From contig NZ_CP059600.1 of the NCBI RefSeq assembly GCF_022369475.1, positions 1,054,001 to 1,118,000 of the forward strand: 64,000 nt of DNA. Direction: 5' to 3'. Both the position numbers and the translations under genes were made by a program. A model generated the notes under the pieces. The model was given only the letters and a program-made list of their open reading frames with translations. It made no database searches and was not told the DNA's origin. Shown here piece by piece: positions 10,178 through 19,379 of this stretch. Source of the stretch: Campylobacter sp. RM12651. GTDB taxonomy: Bacteria > Campylobacterota > Campylobacteria > Campylobacterales > Campylobacteraceae. Position 1 is the first letter of the stretch, and every line of letters starts with the position of its first letter.

Positions 10178-10936
10178 TTATTGTAATTTAATTAAATATT
10201 CTTTAGATTTTTTTTCAATATTATAATTATATATACCATCAAGTTTTATTACAAGACGATAAAAATTTCTATGAACTCCAGTATAAATTTCATCAAAATA
10301 ATTAGCTTTTATTTCAAATGATTTATTTTTTAAACTTGGATTAATTTTAAAATCCATAACAATTCTATTTGGTTTTTTTAAACTAAATTCCCTAATTAAT
10401 TCGCTATTTGTTTTAATTGAAATATTTCTTTTGTCTATAACTATTTTAAAATTATTTGATATATCCAATGATAAAGGTGTATATTCTGTGGTTTTACTAA
10501 TTTTATTTTCTTTATTTTCTTCTTTCTTAACTTCAGTAATTTTAGTAGTATTTTGCTCCACATTAGAATTGTCATCATTAGCATTTTCTTGATTTTTTAA
10601 TGCAAGTTTTATTTTATCAACTTCTTTTAATTCAGTTTTTGCTTCTTCTTTATCTTGGTTTGTAAGCTCTTGGGCGTCAAGTAGCATATAAACCTTATGC
10701 CAATCAAGAGCTTCATTAATATCTAATTCAAATTCTTTCAATGTCCCATCTACATTTGTATAAATAAGTTTCATTTTATTTAAAATTCTAGCATCGCTTG
10801 GAACACTAAAAGCTGTTTTTTTAAATTCCTTTATCTCTTCAATAGGACTTGGATTATTGATTTTTACAATAGGCACAAATGGATTTTCTCTAGCAAAAAG
10901 CATTGAGCTTATTAGTAAAAATAAATATTTTTTCAT
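10178..10936 (-). CDS. Exported AMIN-domain protein
   Basis: This 252-residue protein has a signal peptide (MKKYLFLLISSMLFAREN, cleavage near residue 16), a low-complexity acidic/lysine-rich middle (about 95-150), and a C-terminal AMIN domain (about 160-250). Marks of the AMIN domain are NFKIVIDKRNISI, RIVMDFKINPSL and YRLVIKL. AMIN domains bind peptidoglycan or secretin components and target periplasmic proteins to the division site or secretion machinery. No enzymatic domain is attached. It overlaps the HemN-like gene by one base. Role unknown beyond likely cell-wall localisation. Confidence 0.7.
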   Translation of the reverse strand: MKKYLFLLISSMLFARENPFVPIVKINNPSPIEEIKEFKKTAFSVPSDARILNKMKLIYTNVDGTLKEFELDINEALDWHKVYMLLDAQELTNQDKEEAKTELKEVDKIKLALKNQENANDDNSNVEQNTTKITEVKKEENKENKISKTTEYTPLSLDISNNFKIVIDKRNISIKTNSELIREFSLKKPNRIVMDFKINPSLKNKSFEIKANYFDEIYTGVHRNFYRLVIKLDGIYNYNIEKKSKEYLIKLQ

Positions 10937-12186
10937 TATAAATCCTTTCTAAAATAAGCCCTTACTAAATCCATATTTATATAAAATTCTTTCATCAAGG
11001 TAAGTGCTAGATATTTACCAAAAAAAGTATTATTAATAATACCATTATTTATGTTAATTGCTCCAATAGTCTGCATTGCTTTTAGTTTTAGCCCTAAGTG
11101 TTTTTCTAAATCACAATTATAATTAGAATTAAAATTATTAATATTCAAATTATCCTTAAAAAACTCTGTTAGAAAAATATAATTAATTCTATCTTCAGGA
11201 CTAAAATCTATGTGAGCTAATTTTTGATTTTTACCAGCTAAAACCTTAGCTTTATAATCATCTAATTTAAAAGCATTTACTAAAAGCTTATTATTTGTAA
11301 AAGAAAAAGCCCCGCTACCAGCACCAATGTATTCGTGATGTGTGCTTACATATTCATCATTAAAACTAGTTCTATCCTTAGAAAAACTCCAAGAGTTATT
11401 TTGCTCATAATCACTAAAGTATTCGCAAATTATCTTATAAAATTCATATTCATTATCTTGTTTATCTATGCCTAATTTAGCTGCAATTATTTCTTTAGTA
11501 AGATTAGATTTCATCAGTGGATATAAAGTAATTTGTGATGGAGCAATATTTTTAGCTAATTCAATATCTTTTATTAGCATTTGTTTTGTTTGTGATGGAA
11601 AATTAAAAATCAAATCAATACTAAAAGTTGGCAAAATCCCATTAGCTAATTCTAATTTTTTTACTAATTCTTTTTGATTTCCAAACTTTTCTAAACGATT
11701 AACTTTTCTTAAAATTTCATCATCAAAACTCTGCACCCCACAACTAAGCCTATCAATAAGCCCTTTAAAGTCTTTTAAAGCTTCAGGCTTTATATGATTT
11801 GGGTCACTCTCACAAGAAATCTCTTCAATACTAAATAAATCCTTACATAAACTAAGTGTTTTTATAAGTTCTGCTTCATTGATTAAAGTAGTTCCGCCAC
11901 CAACATAAAGTGTATTAAAATCGTATCCTAAATCCTTAAATTGCTGTAATTCAATTCTTAAAGTTTTAAAATATTCTTTACATAATTCTTCATCATAAGC
12001 AAATTTGTGAAAGCTACAATAAGGACAAAAAGTATGGCAAAACGGAACATGAATATATAGCATTACCTTTTTACCATCTTTAGATTTTTCTAAATTAACT
12101 TCATTTTTAAAATTAAACTTAGACTTAAGCTCTTTGTTAAGAAAATTGCAAGTATATTTTAAAGCTTGATTTTGTAAAAAATTCAT
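10936..12186 (-). CDS. Radical SAM protein of the HemN/HemW group
   Basis: A 416-residue radical SAM enzyme. The iron-sulfur motif CX3CX2C lies in HVPFCHTFCPYCSF near residue 50, followed by the SAM-binding YVGGGTTL and the later RLSCGVQSFDDEIL typical of this group. Coproporphyrinogen oxidases HemN and haem chaperone HemW both have these. HemN normally has an extra N-terminal arginine/tyrosine-rich segment that is not obvious here. C. jejuni has several paralogues (I recall Cj0363c and Cj0580c), so whether this one makes protoporphyrinogen is not decided by the sequence. The preceding SD is AAGG. Confidence 0.75.
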   Translation of the reverse strand: MNFLQNQALKYTCNFLNKELKSKFNFKNEVNLEKSKDGKKVMLYIHVPFCHTFCPYCSFHKFAYDEELCKEYFKTLRIELQQFKDLGYDFNTLYVGGGTTLINEAELIKTLSLCKDLFSIEEISCESDPNHIKPEALKDFKGLIDRLSCGVQSFDDEILRKVNRLEKFGNQKELVKKLELANGILPTFSIDLIFNFPSQTKQMLIKDIELAKNIAPSQITLYPLMKSNLTKEIIAAKLGIDKQDNEYEFYKIICEYFSDYEQNNSWSFSKDRTSFNDEYVSTHHEYIGAGSGAFSFTNNKLLVNAFKLDDYKAKVLAGKNQKLAHIDFSPEDRINYIFLTEFFKDNLNINNFNSNYNCDLEKHLGLKLKAMQTIGAININNGIINNTFFGKYLALTLMKEFYINMDLVRAYFRKDL

Positions 12187-12257
12187 TAATAACCTTTATT
12201 AAAAATTAAAAAATGCCATTAGTTTATACAAATAAAATTAATTCAAAATAACATAAA

Positions 12258-13232
12258 TTAAGAATTAATTTTAAAATTAATATGCTCTTCAAATTCTTTT
12301 AAACGCTTGTGAATACTTCTTAATTCTGTAATAGTTGTCCAGTTTTTAGTAAGAACACTAAAACTTGAGCGAACACTACTAAAAGCATTATTGATTTGAA
12401 CTAAAACACCTAGGGCAATTATTCCTAAGAATAAATTTTGCCCTACTATCAAATAAGCAAAAATCACCATAAATTGCTCATATAAATATAGCCAAACATC
12501 AAAATATCCATAGTGCAAAAACAATCTTTTGTAATTAAACTTAAGCCCTGTAAAAAGCTCAAACATTTGCTCTGGTAATGCGTGATTGGTTCTATCATTT
12601 TCTGCATAAACCAACTCTTTTCTAAAAGCAGCTTCGGCTTTTTGATTGTTATATTCAAGATTAGGAAGTTTAATTCCAACAAACCAAGATATAATAAGAC
12701 CACCAACGCTTGTTAATAAAGCCCACATAATTAAACCTGATTGAAAATTAAAAATAGGCAAAACTAAATTAGCCCCTAAAGTATATAAAATAGGCAAAAA
12801 GGCAATCAAGGTCATAAAAGCCTTTATAATATCAACACCCAAGCTCTCAACGATTTTTGCAAATCTATATATATCTTCTTGAATACGCTGTGATGAGCCT
12901 TCTATATAATCATTATTCTTACGCCAAGCCTTAAGATAAGCAAATGTAATAGCTTCTCTCCAAGCAAAAGCAAAATGCCTAGAAAAAAACGCTGTTAATG
13001 TAGCTATTAAAATATAAGGTAAAGCTATAAATAAAAAATCACTCAAGCCACTTAAAAACTGCTCGTAAGTGCTATTTTGTGGTGCTGCTTGTAAGAGATT
13101 ATAAAAATCTTTATACCAATTATTGATTTGTACATTAAGTAAGGTTTGAGAAAAAATTGCAAGTAAAATAAGCAAACTCCCGCCCCAAGACCATAAAAAC
13201 CATTTTTTAGATAAATAAAATGCTCTAAACAT
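12258..13232 (-). CDS. sbmA: SbmA/BacA-like peptide transporter
   Basis: A 324-residue membrane protein that looks like a SbmA/BacA family member. It starts with a tryptophan/lysine-rich cytosolic segment and TM1. It contains the family stretch VQINNWYKDFYNLLQ and the FAWREAITFAYLKAW region, with QRIQEDIYRFAKIVES after it. About six to seven transmembrane segments can be seen. SbmA/BacA are proton-driven dimeric importers of proline-rich peptides, microcins and some antibiotics. The full family length is about 400, so this copy is short at the C-terminus but keeps the core. The ATG follows AAGGATTTAT. Several other frames are open across this gene but lack any family resemblance. Confidence 0.8.
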   Translation of the reverse strand: MFRAFYLSKKWFLWSWGGSLLILLAIFSQTLLNVQINNWYKDFYNLLQAAPQNSTYEQFLSGLSDFLFIALPYILIATLTAFFSRHFAFAWREAITFAYLKAWRKNNDYIEGSSQRIQEDIYRFAKIVESLGVDIIKAFMTLIAFLPILYTLGANLVLPIFNFQSGLIMWALLTSVGGLIISWFVGIKLPNLEYNNQKAEAAFRKELVYAENDRTNHALPEQMFELFTGLKFNYKRLFLHYGYFDVWLYLYEQFMVIFAYLIVGQNLFLGIIALGVLVQINNAFSSVRSSFSVLTKNWTTITELRSIHKRLKEFEEHINFKINS

Positions 13233-13299
13233 ATAAATCCTTGCAAAAAAATAGGCTAATCATAATAATTTATCTTTAATACATTTAGAATTTGAAATA

Positions 13300-15111
13300 T
13301 CATTTATGTTTTTTAAATCCCTTTTGATATTGCTCATCAATATAGCCTAATTCTAATAATTTATTAAATATTTTTGCAACAATTGGCCCAGAAGTAGCAC
13401 CTCCGTGCATTCCATGCTCAACTAGAACAACCACGGCATATTTTGGCTCTTCATAAGGTCCATAAGCATTCATCCAAGCGTGGCTTCTTGTATAATATTC
13501 CATATTTTCTTCTTTCATACGCTTTTTTTCACTTTGAGAAATCCCTACAACTTGCGCTGTGCCTGTTTTGGCTGCTAATGTGATTTTACTCTCCAATAAA
13601 GGTTTATATCCTGTGCCTTTAGGTGTATTTGCTACATCATACATAGCTGCTCTAATATATTTTAAATCTTGTTGTTCGCTTTGAGTAAAAATATCTTTTT
13701 TAACAATTTCAACTTTTTCTTTATTTATTTCATCTACAAAATGTGGCTTTATTTCATATCCACTAGCTAATTTTGCTGTATAGACTGCTACTTGCATTGG
13801 AGTTGCTAGGAAATTACCTTGCCCTATGCTAGTAATTAAAGTTTCACCTTGATACCAAGGCTGATTATATCTTGAACTTTTCCATACTTTATTTGGTAAT
13901 ATACCAACACTCTCAAGTGGTAAATCAATATCTGTTTTTCTACCAAATCCAAGCTTATATAAACTTGCACTTATATCAGCTATTCCAACTTTTAAACTGC
14001 CTTTATAAAAATAATCATCACAACTTGACCTAATAGCAGTTCTTAAATCCATAACCCCATGCCCATATACATTATGGCATCTAAATTTTCTACCACCAAA
14101 ATCAAAAGAACCAGAACAAGTAAAAGTAGTATTTGTATCTATTTTACCACTTTGTAAAAACGATAAGCCTACGCCCATTTTGACAACCGAACCTGGTGGA
14201 TAACGACCATTTATAATCTTATTTGTAAATGGGTGGTCTAAATCTTGTATCATCATATCCCATTCGTTTTGTGAAATTCCAGTAACAAAAGGATTTAAAT
14301 CATACTCTGGATAAGAACCTGCTGCAACAATTGAGCCATCTTCAATATTTAAAACAACTGCTGAACCACTAATATTTTTAAATAATTCATCTAAGTATTG
14401 CTGCATTCTTATATCAATAGTGAGTTTTATGTCATTTTCCATAATTGGTTTTTTAAACTCAATTTCTTCTACTTCTTGATTGATGGAATTTACTTTTGTA
14501 ACTTTTTTACCAGGCGTGCCTTGTAATATATCATCATAATATTTTTCTATGCCTGTTTTTCCAATTTTTTTTGTAACTTTTACAACATCATTATTTACCA
14601 TATCTTCAGCATTTGCCCTTGCCACATAGCCTATTATATGACTTGCTAAAGAATTAAATGGATATAGTCTTTTAACACTTGGTTTTATTAATATATTATC
14701 ATCTAAATTCAGCTCAAAATAACAAGGATTTATCTTCTCATACTCTATAAAATCTATAATTTCTATTTCATCTTGATTGTAATAGCTATTTTCTCTTTTA
14801 TATATTTTAATAATTTTATCAATATCTAAATCACTAAAGCATTTTAGAATTTTATTAGTTGTTACATCTAATAAATTACTACTTAAATGTGGTTTTAAAG
14901 ATATTGAAAATCCGAGCTGATTAACAGCTAATGGGGTATTATTTCTATCTAATATTATCCCTCTAATAGGCGGAATTAATTCTTCTTTGGTTGAATTCTT
15001 TTGTGCTAGTTCTTCATAATAATCATTGCTATAAATACTAAGCCAATATACCCTAGAAAGTAGCATTATAAAAAATGACAATATTACAAAAATTACAAAT
15101 TTTAATCTCAC
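13300..15111 (-). CDS. mrdA: Penicillin-binding protein 2, elongasome transpeptidase
   Basis: A 603-residue class B PBP. One N-terminal membrane helix (residues 4-24) is followed by the pedestal domain (about 30-225) and the transpeptidase domain (about 230-590). The catalytic SXXK is SVVK in YPPGSVVKMG, the second motif is in RSSCDDYFY, and KTGTAQ is the third. PBP2 crosslinks side-wall peptidoglycan with RodA and MreC/MreD. The start is GTG, overlapping the preceding gene's TGA (GTGA). Position and content match C. jejuni Cj0652 (pbpC) as I recall it. Confidence 0.93.
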   Translation of the reverse strand: MRLKFVIFVILSFFIMLLSRVYWLSIYSNDYYEELAQKNSTKEELIPPIRGIILDRNNTPLAVNQLGFSISLKPHLSSNLLDVTTNKILKCFSDLDIDKIIKIYKRENSYYNQDEIEIIDFIEYEKINPCYFELNLDDNILIKPSVKRLYPFNSLASHIIGYVARANAEDMVNNDVVKVTKKIGKTGIEKYYDDILQGTPGKKVTKVNSINQEVEEIEFKKPIMENDIKLTIDIRMQQYLDELFKNISGSAVVLNIEDGSIVAAGSYPEYDLNPFVTGISQNEWDMMIQDLDHPFTNKIINGRYPPGSVVKMGVGLSFLQSGKIDTNTTFTCSGSFDFGGRKFRCHNVYGHGVMDLRTAIRSSCDDYFYKGSLKVGIADISASLYKLGFGRKTDIDLPLESVGILPNKVWKSSRYNQPWYQGETLITSIGQGNFLATPMQVAVYTAKLASGYEIKPHFVDEINKEKVEIVKKDIFTQSEQQDLKYIRAAMYDVANTPKGTGYKPLLESKITLAAKTGTAQVVGISQSEKKRMKEENMEYYTRSHAWMNAYGPYEEPKYAVVVLVEHGMHGGATSGPIVAKIFNKLLELGYIDEQYQKGFKKHK

Positions 15112-15566
15112 ACAATACCTCTAAACAAAATAATTGATAATAAAGATTCAAGGCATATATAATAAATAAAAATATTGCTTAATTTAAGCACTTCTAGTTC
15201 AAATAAATAAGAAAATAATAAATTTAAAAATATATCTATAAAATATACAAATATTATAAAAATAATTATCAAAATATCTCTATTTTTAAGTTTGTAAATC
15301 AACTTATCATAAAAATAATAAAAAAATATTAAAAACGCTATTGTAGTGCTAAACAGCACTAATCCGTGGGTTATTTCAATAAGACATAGATATAAAATAA
15401 TAAGCAAGCTAGTTTTATCAAAACCACTTTTTTTAAAATGTATAATCAAAAATACAAAAAAAACCCCGAGTAAAGGTGGTAAAAAAAATGTAATAGAGCA
15501 TAGTAATTGGTAAAAAAATAAAACAAATATTGTTATATAATAGCTTAACCCAACTCGTTCTTTCAT
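15108..15566 (-). CDS. Small integral membrane protein upstream of PBP2 (MreD position)
   Basis: A 152-residue protein made almost entirely of hydrophobic segments, about five transmembrane helices, rich in I, L, F and Y. It overlaps mrdA by 4 bp and engB by 4 bp. In many bacteria MreD, a five- to six-helix elongasome protein, sits directly before PBP2, and size and topology fit that. Sequence motifs are too weak to prove it. The C. jejuni counterpart is Cj0651 by gene order. Confidence 0.65.
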   Translation of the reverse strand: MKERVGLSYYITIFVLFFYQLLCSITFFLPPLLGVFFVFLIIHFKKSGFDKTSLLIILYLCLIEITHGLVLFSTTIAFLIFFYYFYDKLIYKLKNRDILIIIFIIFVYFIDIFLNLLFSYLFELEVLKLSNIFIYYICLESLLSIILFRGIV

Positions 15567-16141
15567 TTAATAAACCCATATATTTTTTCCTGCAATTTAT
15601 CTATACCTTTTTTACTAGCACTTGATACATAAATTGCATCTTTATATTTTGATTTTAGTTTTGAAAATTCACTCTGATTTAATTTATCAATTTTTGTAAA
15701 AACCTTTATATAAATTTGATTTTCATTCATAAAATCTTGTAAATATTCATAAACACCTTCATCTATATCTAAATCATCGTGTCTTGAGTCTATTAAATGA
15801 ATAAAGCATTTTATTTCTTTTCTTTTTTGTAAAAATTCATTTAAATTCTTGTTCCAAGCAGCTTTTTTATCCTTAGAAACCCTTGCATATCCAAAACCTG
15901 GTAAATCTATTAAAATCAATTTGTTTTTATCCGCAAATGTAACTTCAAAAAAATTAATTAATTGAGTTTTGCCTGGAGTTGAAGATGATTTTGCAAGACC
16001 TTTGTGATTTGCTAAAGCATTTATTAAAGAGCTTTTACCTACATTAGAACGACCTAAAAAAGCAATTTCACCTAAATTATATTCTTGTGTTTGAAAATAT
16101 TTTTCACAAGATATTAAAAATTTTGCACTTACTATATTCAT
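15563..16141 (-). CDS. engB: Ribosome biogenesis GTPase EngB/YsxC
   Basis: A 192-residue single-domain GTPase. G1 is GRSNVGKSSLINAL, G2 is in SSTPGKTQLINFF, G3 is DLPGFGYA, G4 is TKIDKL near residue 150 and G5 is VSSASKKG. EngB acts in late assembly of the large ribosomal subunit. Length and motifs are standard. It starts with ATG overlapping the lptA stop. Confidence 0.95.
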   Translation of the reverse strand: MNIVSAKFLISCEKYFQTQEYNLGEIAFLGRSNVGKSSLINALANHKGLAKSSSTPGKTQLINFFEVTFADKNKLILIDLPGFGYARVSKDKKAAWNKNLNEFLQKRKEIKCFIHLIDSRHDDLDIDEGVYEYLQDFMNENQIYIKVFTKIDKLNQSEFSKLKSKYKDAIYVSSASKKGIDKLQEKIYGFIK

Positions 16142-16590
16142 TTTGCTATCTCAAAAATTAATTTAACTGGCTTATTAGCTTTATCGCTTTTTACTTTATA
16201 TGTTCCATCATTTTGGTTTATATAAATATAATCTGCTGATAATTCTTTGTTATTTTCTGTAATTTTAACATTCCCTATAAGCTCATAAGTATTTTTATTT
16301 ACATCATAAACAATCTTATCTGCTTTACCTTTGAAATTATCTTTATTTAAACTTATAGAAAAACTTGTTACATATTGTGCTTCATAGCTAGCAATTTTAT
16401 TATCCTTATTTGTTCTTATTGTCAATATTTGACAATTTAAATAATCTTTACCTTGCCTTATACTAACATCTTTGCTAAATACCCCAGTTTGATTATCTTT
16501 ATTACCTTCAAAAATTTTTGCATTAATCTCAATTTTTTCAGCATATAAACTACATAACGATAATAATAAAATAACTATTTTTCTATACAT
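16138..16590 (-). CDS. lptA: LptA, periplasmic lipopolysaccharide/lipooligosaccharide transport bridge
   Basis: A 150-residue exported protein: signal peptide 1-17 (MYRKIVILLLSLCSLYA) followed by an OstA/LptA beta-jellyroll (about 18-145). Alternating strands are visible such as GKADKIVYDVNKNTYELIG and ELSADYIYINQNDGTYKV. LptA forms the bridge that carries LOS from LptC to LptD. It lies in the order kdsC-lptC-lptA as in many Gram-negatives, and overlaps lptC by 16 bp. Confidence 0.88.
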   Translation of the reverse strand: MYRKIVILLLSLCSLYAEKIEINAKIFEGNKDNQTGVFSKDVSIRQGKDYLNCQILTIRTNKDNKIASYEAQYVTSFSISLNKDNFKGKADKIVYDVNKNTYELIGNVKITENNKELSADYIYINQNDGTYKVKSDKANKPVKLIFEIAK

Positions 16591-17072
16591 AAATCAACCT
16601 CTTTTAATAATAAATCTGAAGAATTTAAATTATAACTAAAAGAATTAGCATTAATTAAACTATTATTATAGGTTACTTTAGTTTTACTCAAAGAGCTTAA
16701 GATTTTTTCATTTATTGAATAATTTAATACATCGCTTTCAAGCTTAATTAGATTATCTTTATATTTGACATCGCCATTTAATACTATAATATTATTTTCT
16801 TTAGTTGCTTTATTGCTACTTAAATGCTTTTCTAAATCATTTATACTTAAATTAATCAAATTATCTTGATTATTTATTTTGTAATATTGCTTAGCATAAG
16901 CTATTTTTTCAAGCTTATTACTAAGCTCATAACCAATAATGTCATTAGCTTCAAGGCTTTTAAAATCAAGTTGATAATTCATCTTATCAATATCATAAGG
17001 CTTTTGTATTATTATAAAAAAAAGCATAGATAGCATAGAAACTAAAATAATATTAAAAGTTTTTATTAACAC
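16575..17072 (-). CDS. lptC: LptC-like LOS export protein
   Basis: A 165-residue protein with one N-terminal membrane helix (about residues 6-23) and a periplasmic domain of LptC/LptA type. Late strands include IIVLNGDVKYKDNLIKLESD and LNYSINEKILSS. It starts with GTG, seven bases into the end of kdsC. LptC anchors the LptB2FG transporter to LptA. Similarity is weak at residue level, as is usual for LptC, so position between kdsC and lptA is part of the case. Confidence 0.8.
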   Translation of the reverse strand: MLIKTFNIILVSMLSMLFFIIIQKPYDIDKMNYQLDFKSLEANDIIGYELSNKLEKIAYAKQYYKINNQDNLINLSINDLEKHLSSNKATKENNIIVLNGDVKYKDNLIKLESDVLNYSINEKILSSLSKTKVTYNNSLINANSFSYNLNSSDLLLKEVDLCIEK

Positions 17073-17542
17073 TTAATCCACTGCTTTAATTGATTATTTT
17101 CTTTTACAATAATTTCAAGCATTTCATGCACACAACCATATCCACCTTTTGTATTTAAAATTCTTCCAAAAATTTTTGCCCCATCTTTAGGAATAAAAGG
17201 TAGCTTAACAGATTTTAAAAGGTCTAAATCGTTATAATAGTCCCCTATTGCAGCAACTTCATCAAAAGTAATATTTAAATCTTTCAGTAGTGTTTTAGCA
17301 CAACTTAGCTTATCTTTAATACCACAATATACATATTCAATGCCTAAATCTCTTGCCCTATTTAAAACAACTTCAGAACTTCTTCCTGTAATAATTGCAA
17401 ATTTTATACCCAATTCTTTAGCTTTTAAAATAGCAGCTCCATCTTTTACATTAAATTCTTTAATCAAATCAGCATTAGGAGAATAAATAATTTTACCATC
17501 ACTTAAACATCCATCAATATCTAAAATAACTAATTTAATCAT
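17066..17542 (-). CDS. kdsC: KDO-8-phosphate phosphatase
   Basis: A 158-residue C0-type HAD phosphatase with the nucleophile motif LDIDGCLSDG at residues 6-15, FAIITGRSS (motif II) and AIGDYYNDLDLL (motif IV). It removes phosphate from KDO-8-P to give Kdo. Here that feeds two pathways in the same window: LOS core and the capsule's poly-Kdo linker made by KpsC/KpsS. It lies 2 bp after rlpA. Confidence 0.92.
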   Translation of the reverse strand: MIKLVILDIDGCLSDGKIIYSPNADLIKEFNVKDGAAILKAKELGIKFAIITGRSSEVVLNRARDLGIEYVYCGIKDKLSCAKTLLKDLNITFDEVAAIGDYYNDLDLLKSVKLPFIPKDGAKIFGRILNTKGGYGCVHEMLEIIVKENNQLKQWIKC

Positions 17543-17544
17543 TC

Positions 17545-18300
17545 TTACTCCCTAAATATAAATGAACCTAGAAAATTAGCTAAATTTATAAAATCCTTTG
17601 CTTCTTCTTCACTTCTAAAGCCTTTTAAAAATACTCTATAAAATCCATCGCTAGAATTTAATACTTTGCTTGTATAACCTTTATAATTTGCATATCTTTT
17701 TGCTAAATTATAAGCATTTGCAGAGCTTTTAAACGCTCCTATTTGTATCATAAAATCTCCACCCATAATACTATTTACACTATTTTGAATGTTGGAATTT
17801 ATATTAGATATTTGAGGTTTAATATTGTCTTGATTAAAACCTAATATAGTTAATTTTACCCTTGCAGTGCCTTTTTTAGTCATATCTATTTCATGTGCTG
17901 CACGATTTGATAAATCAATAATTCTTCCAGCAACAAATGGCCCTCTATCATTAACTCTTACTACAACACTTTTTCCATTTTCTAAATTATCAACTCTAAC
18001 CATTGTATTCATAGGTAAAGTTTTATGAGCTGCTGTCATAGAATTTGTATTAAAAGTTTCTCCATTTGAAGTCTTTTTACCATGAAAACCTGGACCATAC
18101 CAACTAGCAATGCCAGTTTCAGTATCTCCAATATCAACCTTACTTGGATAATAAGTCTTACCATTTATTGTATAAGGTCTCATTGTAGCTGGAGTATTTG
18201 GTTTAGCTACTCCATAATTATAATTTTGGTTTAAGCTACTTGTAGTTGAACAAGCAGCAAATAAAAATAAAAAACTAGCGAAAACTAAATATTTTTTCAA
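17545..18300 (-). CDS. rlpA: RlpA-like septal lipoprotein with SPOR domain
   Basis: A 251-residue lipoprotein: signal peptide with lipobox FAAC (cysteine 17), then a double-psi beta-barrel domain (about 60-160) with TGIASWYGPGFHGKKTSNGE, MTAAHKTLPMNTMVRV and VNDRGPFVAGRIIDLS, and a C-terminal SPOR domain (about 180-248). RlpA cleaves denuded glycan strands in some species and SPOR domains bind septal peptidoglycan. It overlaps mltD by 4 bp, so two peptidoglycan lytic enzymes are coupled. Confidence 0.92.
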   Translation of the reverse strand: MKKYLVFASFLFLFAACSTTSSLNQNYNYGVAKPNTPATMRPYTINGKTYYPSKVDIGDTETGIASWYGPGFHGKKTSNGETFNTNSMTAAHKTLPMNTMVRVDNLENGKSVVVRVNDRGPFVAGRIIDLSNRAAHEIDMTKKGTARVKLTILGFNQDNIKPQISNINSNIQNSVNSIMGGDFMIQIGAFKSSANAYNLAKRYANYKGYTSKVLNSSDGFYRVFLKGFRSEEEAKDFINLANFLGSFIFRE

Positions 18301-19379
18301 TTTTTAGCCTCCTTACTATCATCATATACTAATACAGGAATTAATAAGGTTTGATTAATTCCAATTCTATCATCTTTTAAATTATTATAAGCTCTTAAAG
18401 CATTTGTAGAAACACCATTTTTCTTAGCTATTGCATATATTGTATCACCTTGTTTTACCCTATAGCTTATTACATTTTTTACATTATTTTTAGCATACTT
18501 AATAGGATTTGAGTTATCTTTATAAGCTGCTATCTTTTCTATTGGTAAATAAGCATAATAATTATAAGGTGGTGCAAAATCGCCTTTAAATTGTGGGTTT
18601 AAATCTTTAAATTCACTTAAGCTAATCCCAGCTTTTCTAGCAATTGATGATAAACTCTCTTTTGGTTTTACATCAACTTTACCTATATTAAGTGCCATAA
18701 CTTGATTTAATAAATAAATATCACCATACTTAGCAATATCATTTTCTGCTATTAAACTAGTGCTTAAAATCTTTTTGAAAAATCTTCTTGTTTCTTTAGG
18801 CAAATATTTTTGGTCTTCATCTAATAATACACTTAATTCATCACTACCTGCATTTTTAATAGCTTTTCTAACACAGCCATTTCCACAATTGTAAGCAAAA
18901 ATAGCTAAATACCATTTACCAAATTCATCTTTTAGCCTATGCAAATATTTTGCAGCAGCAACGCTAGCAGCTACAACATCTTTTCTTTCATCAATAAATT
19001 TGTCAATTTTTAGACCAAAATTCTTAGCAGTAGGTTCCATAAATTGCCAAACACCTGTAGCTTTTACTCCAGATTTAGCATCTGTTTTAAAATTACTCTC
19101 AACCATAGCAAGATATAAAAAAACATCAGGAACACCTTCTTTTTTTAAAATTGCTTTAATAATTGGAATATTCATATTAGCTTCATTCAATACTTTTGTA
19201 AAATAAAGCACTTCTCTTTCACTCATATCGTAAAAAATTTCCATAAAAGATTGGTCTTGTAAATATCTTAAATCTACATCAATACTTTTTAAGATTTTTT
19301 CTTGTTTATCGTATTTATCTACTGAAAAATTCGCATATAAACAAATACTTGTAACTATTAATAATATAAATTTTTTCAA
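18297..19379 (-). CDS. mltD: Membrane-bound lytic murein transglycosylase D with LysM
   Basis: A 360-residue exported protein: signal peptide 1-16, a lysozyme-like SLT domain (about 75-215) with the catalytic glutamate in AMVESNFKTDAKSG and the partner motifs ATGVWQFM and FAYNCGNGCV, then two weak LysM-like stretches, the clearest at about 305-350 (SYRVKQGDTIYAIAKKNGV). It cuts peptidoglycan to 1,6-anhydro products. No lipobox is obvious, unlike E. coli MltD. It overlaps tatD by 4 bp. Confidence 0.92.
   Translation of the reverse strand: MKKFILLIVTSICLYANFSVDKYDKQEKILKSIDVDLRYLQDQSFMEIFYDMSEREVLYFTKVLNEANMNIPIIKAILKKEGVPDVFLYLAMVESNFKTDAKSGVKATGVWQFMEPTAKNFGLKIDKFIDERKDVVAASVAAAKYLHRLKDEFGKWYLAIFAYNCGNGCVRKAIKNAGSDELSVLLDEDQKYLPKETRRFFKKILSTSLIAENDIAKYGDIYLLNQVMALNIGKVDVKPKESLSSIARKAGISLSEFKDLNPQFKGDFAPPYNYYAYLPIEKIAAYKDNSNPIKYAKNNVKNVISYRVKQGDTIYAIAKKNGVSTNALRAYNNLKDDRIGINQTLLIPVLVYDDSKEAKN

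Noticed and set aside
12464-13246. Additional open frames on the minus strand overlapping the SbmA-like gene (12464-12706 and 13052-13246)
   Set aside because: They lie out of frame in the SbmA/BacA-like gene, whose own frame has continuous family motifs. No frameshift of the transporter is needed.
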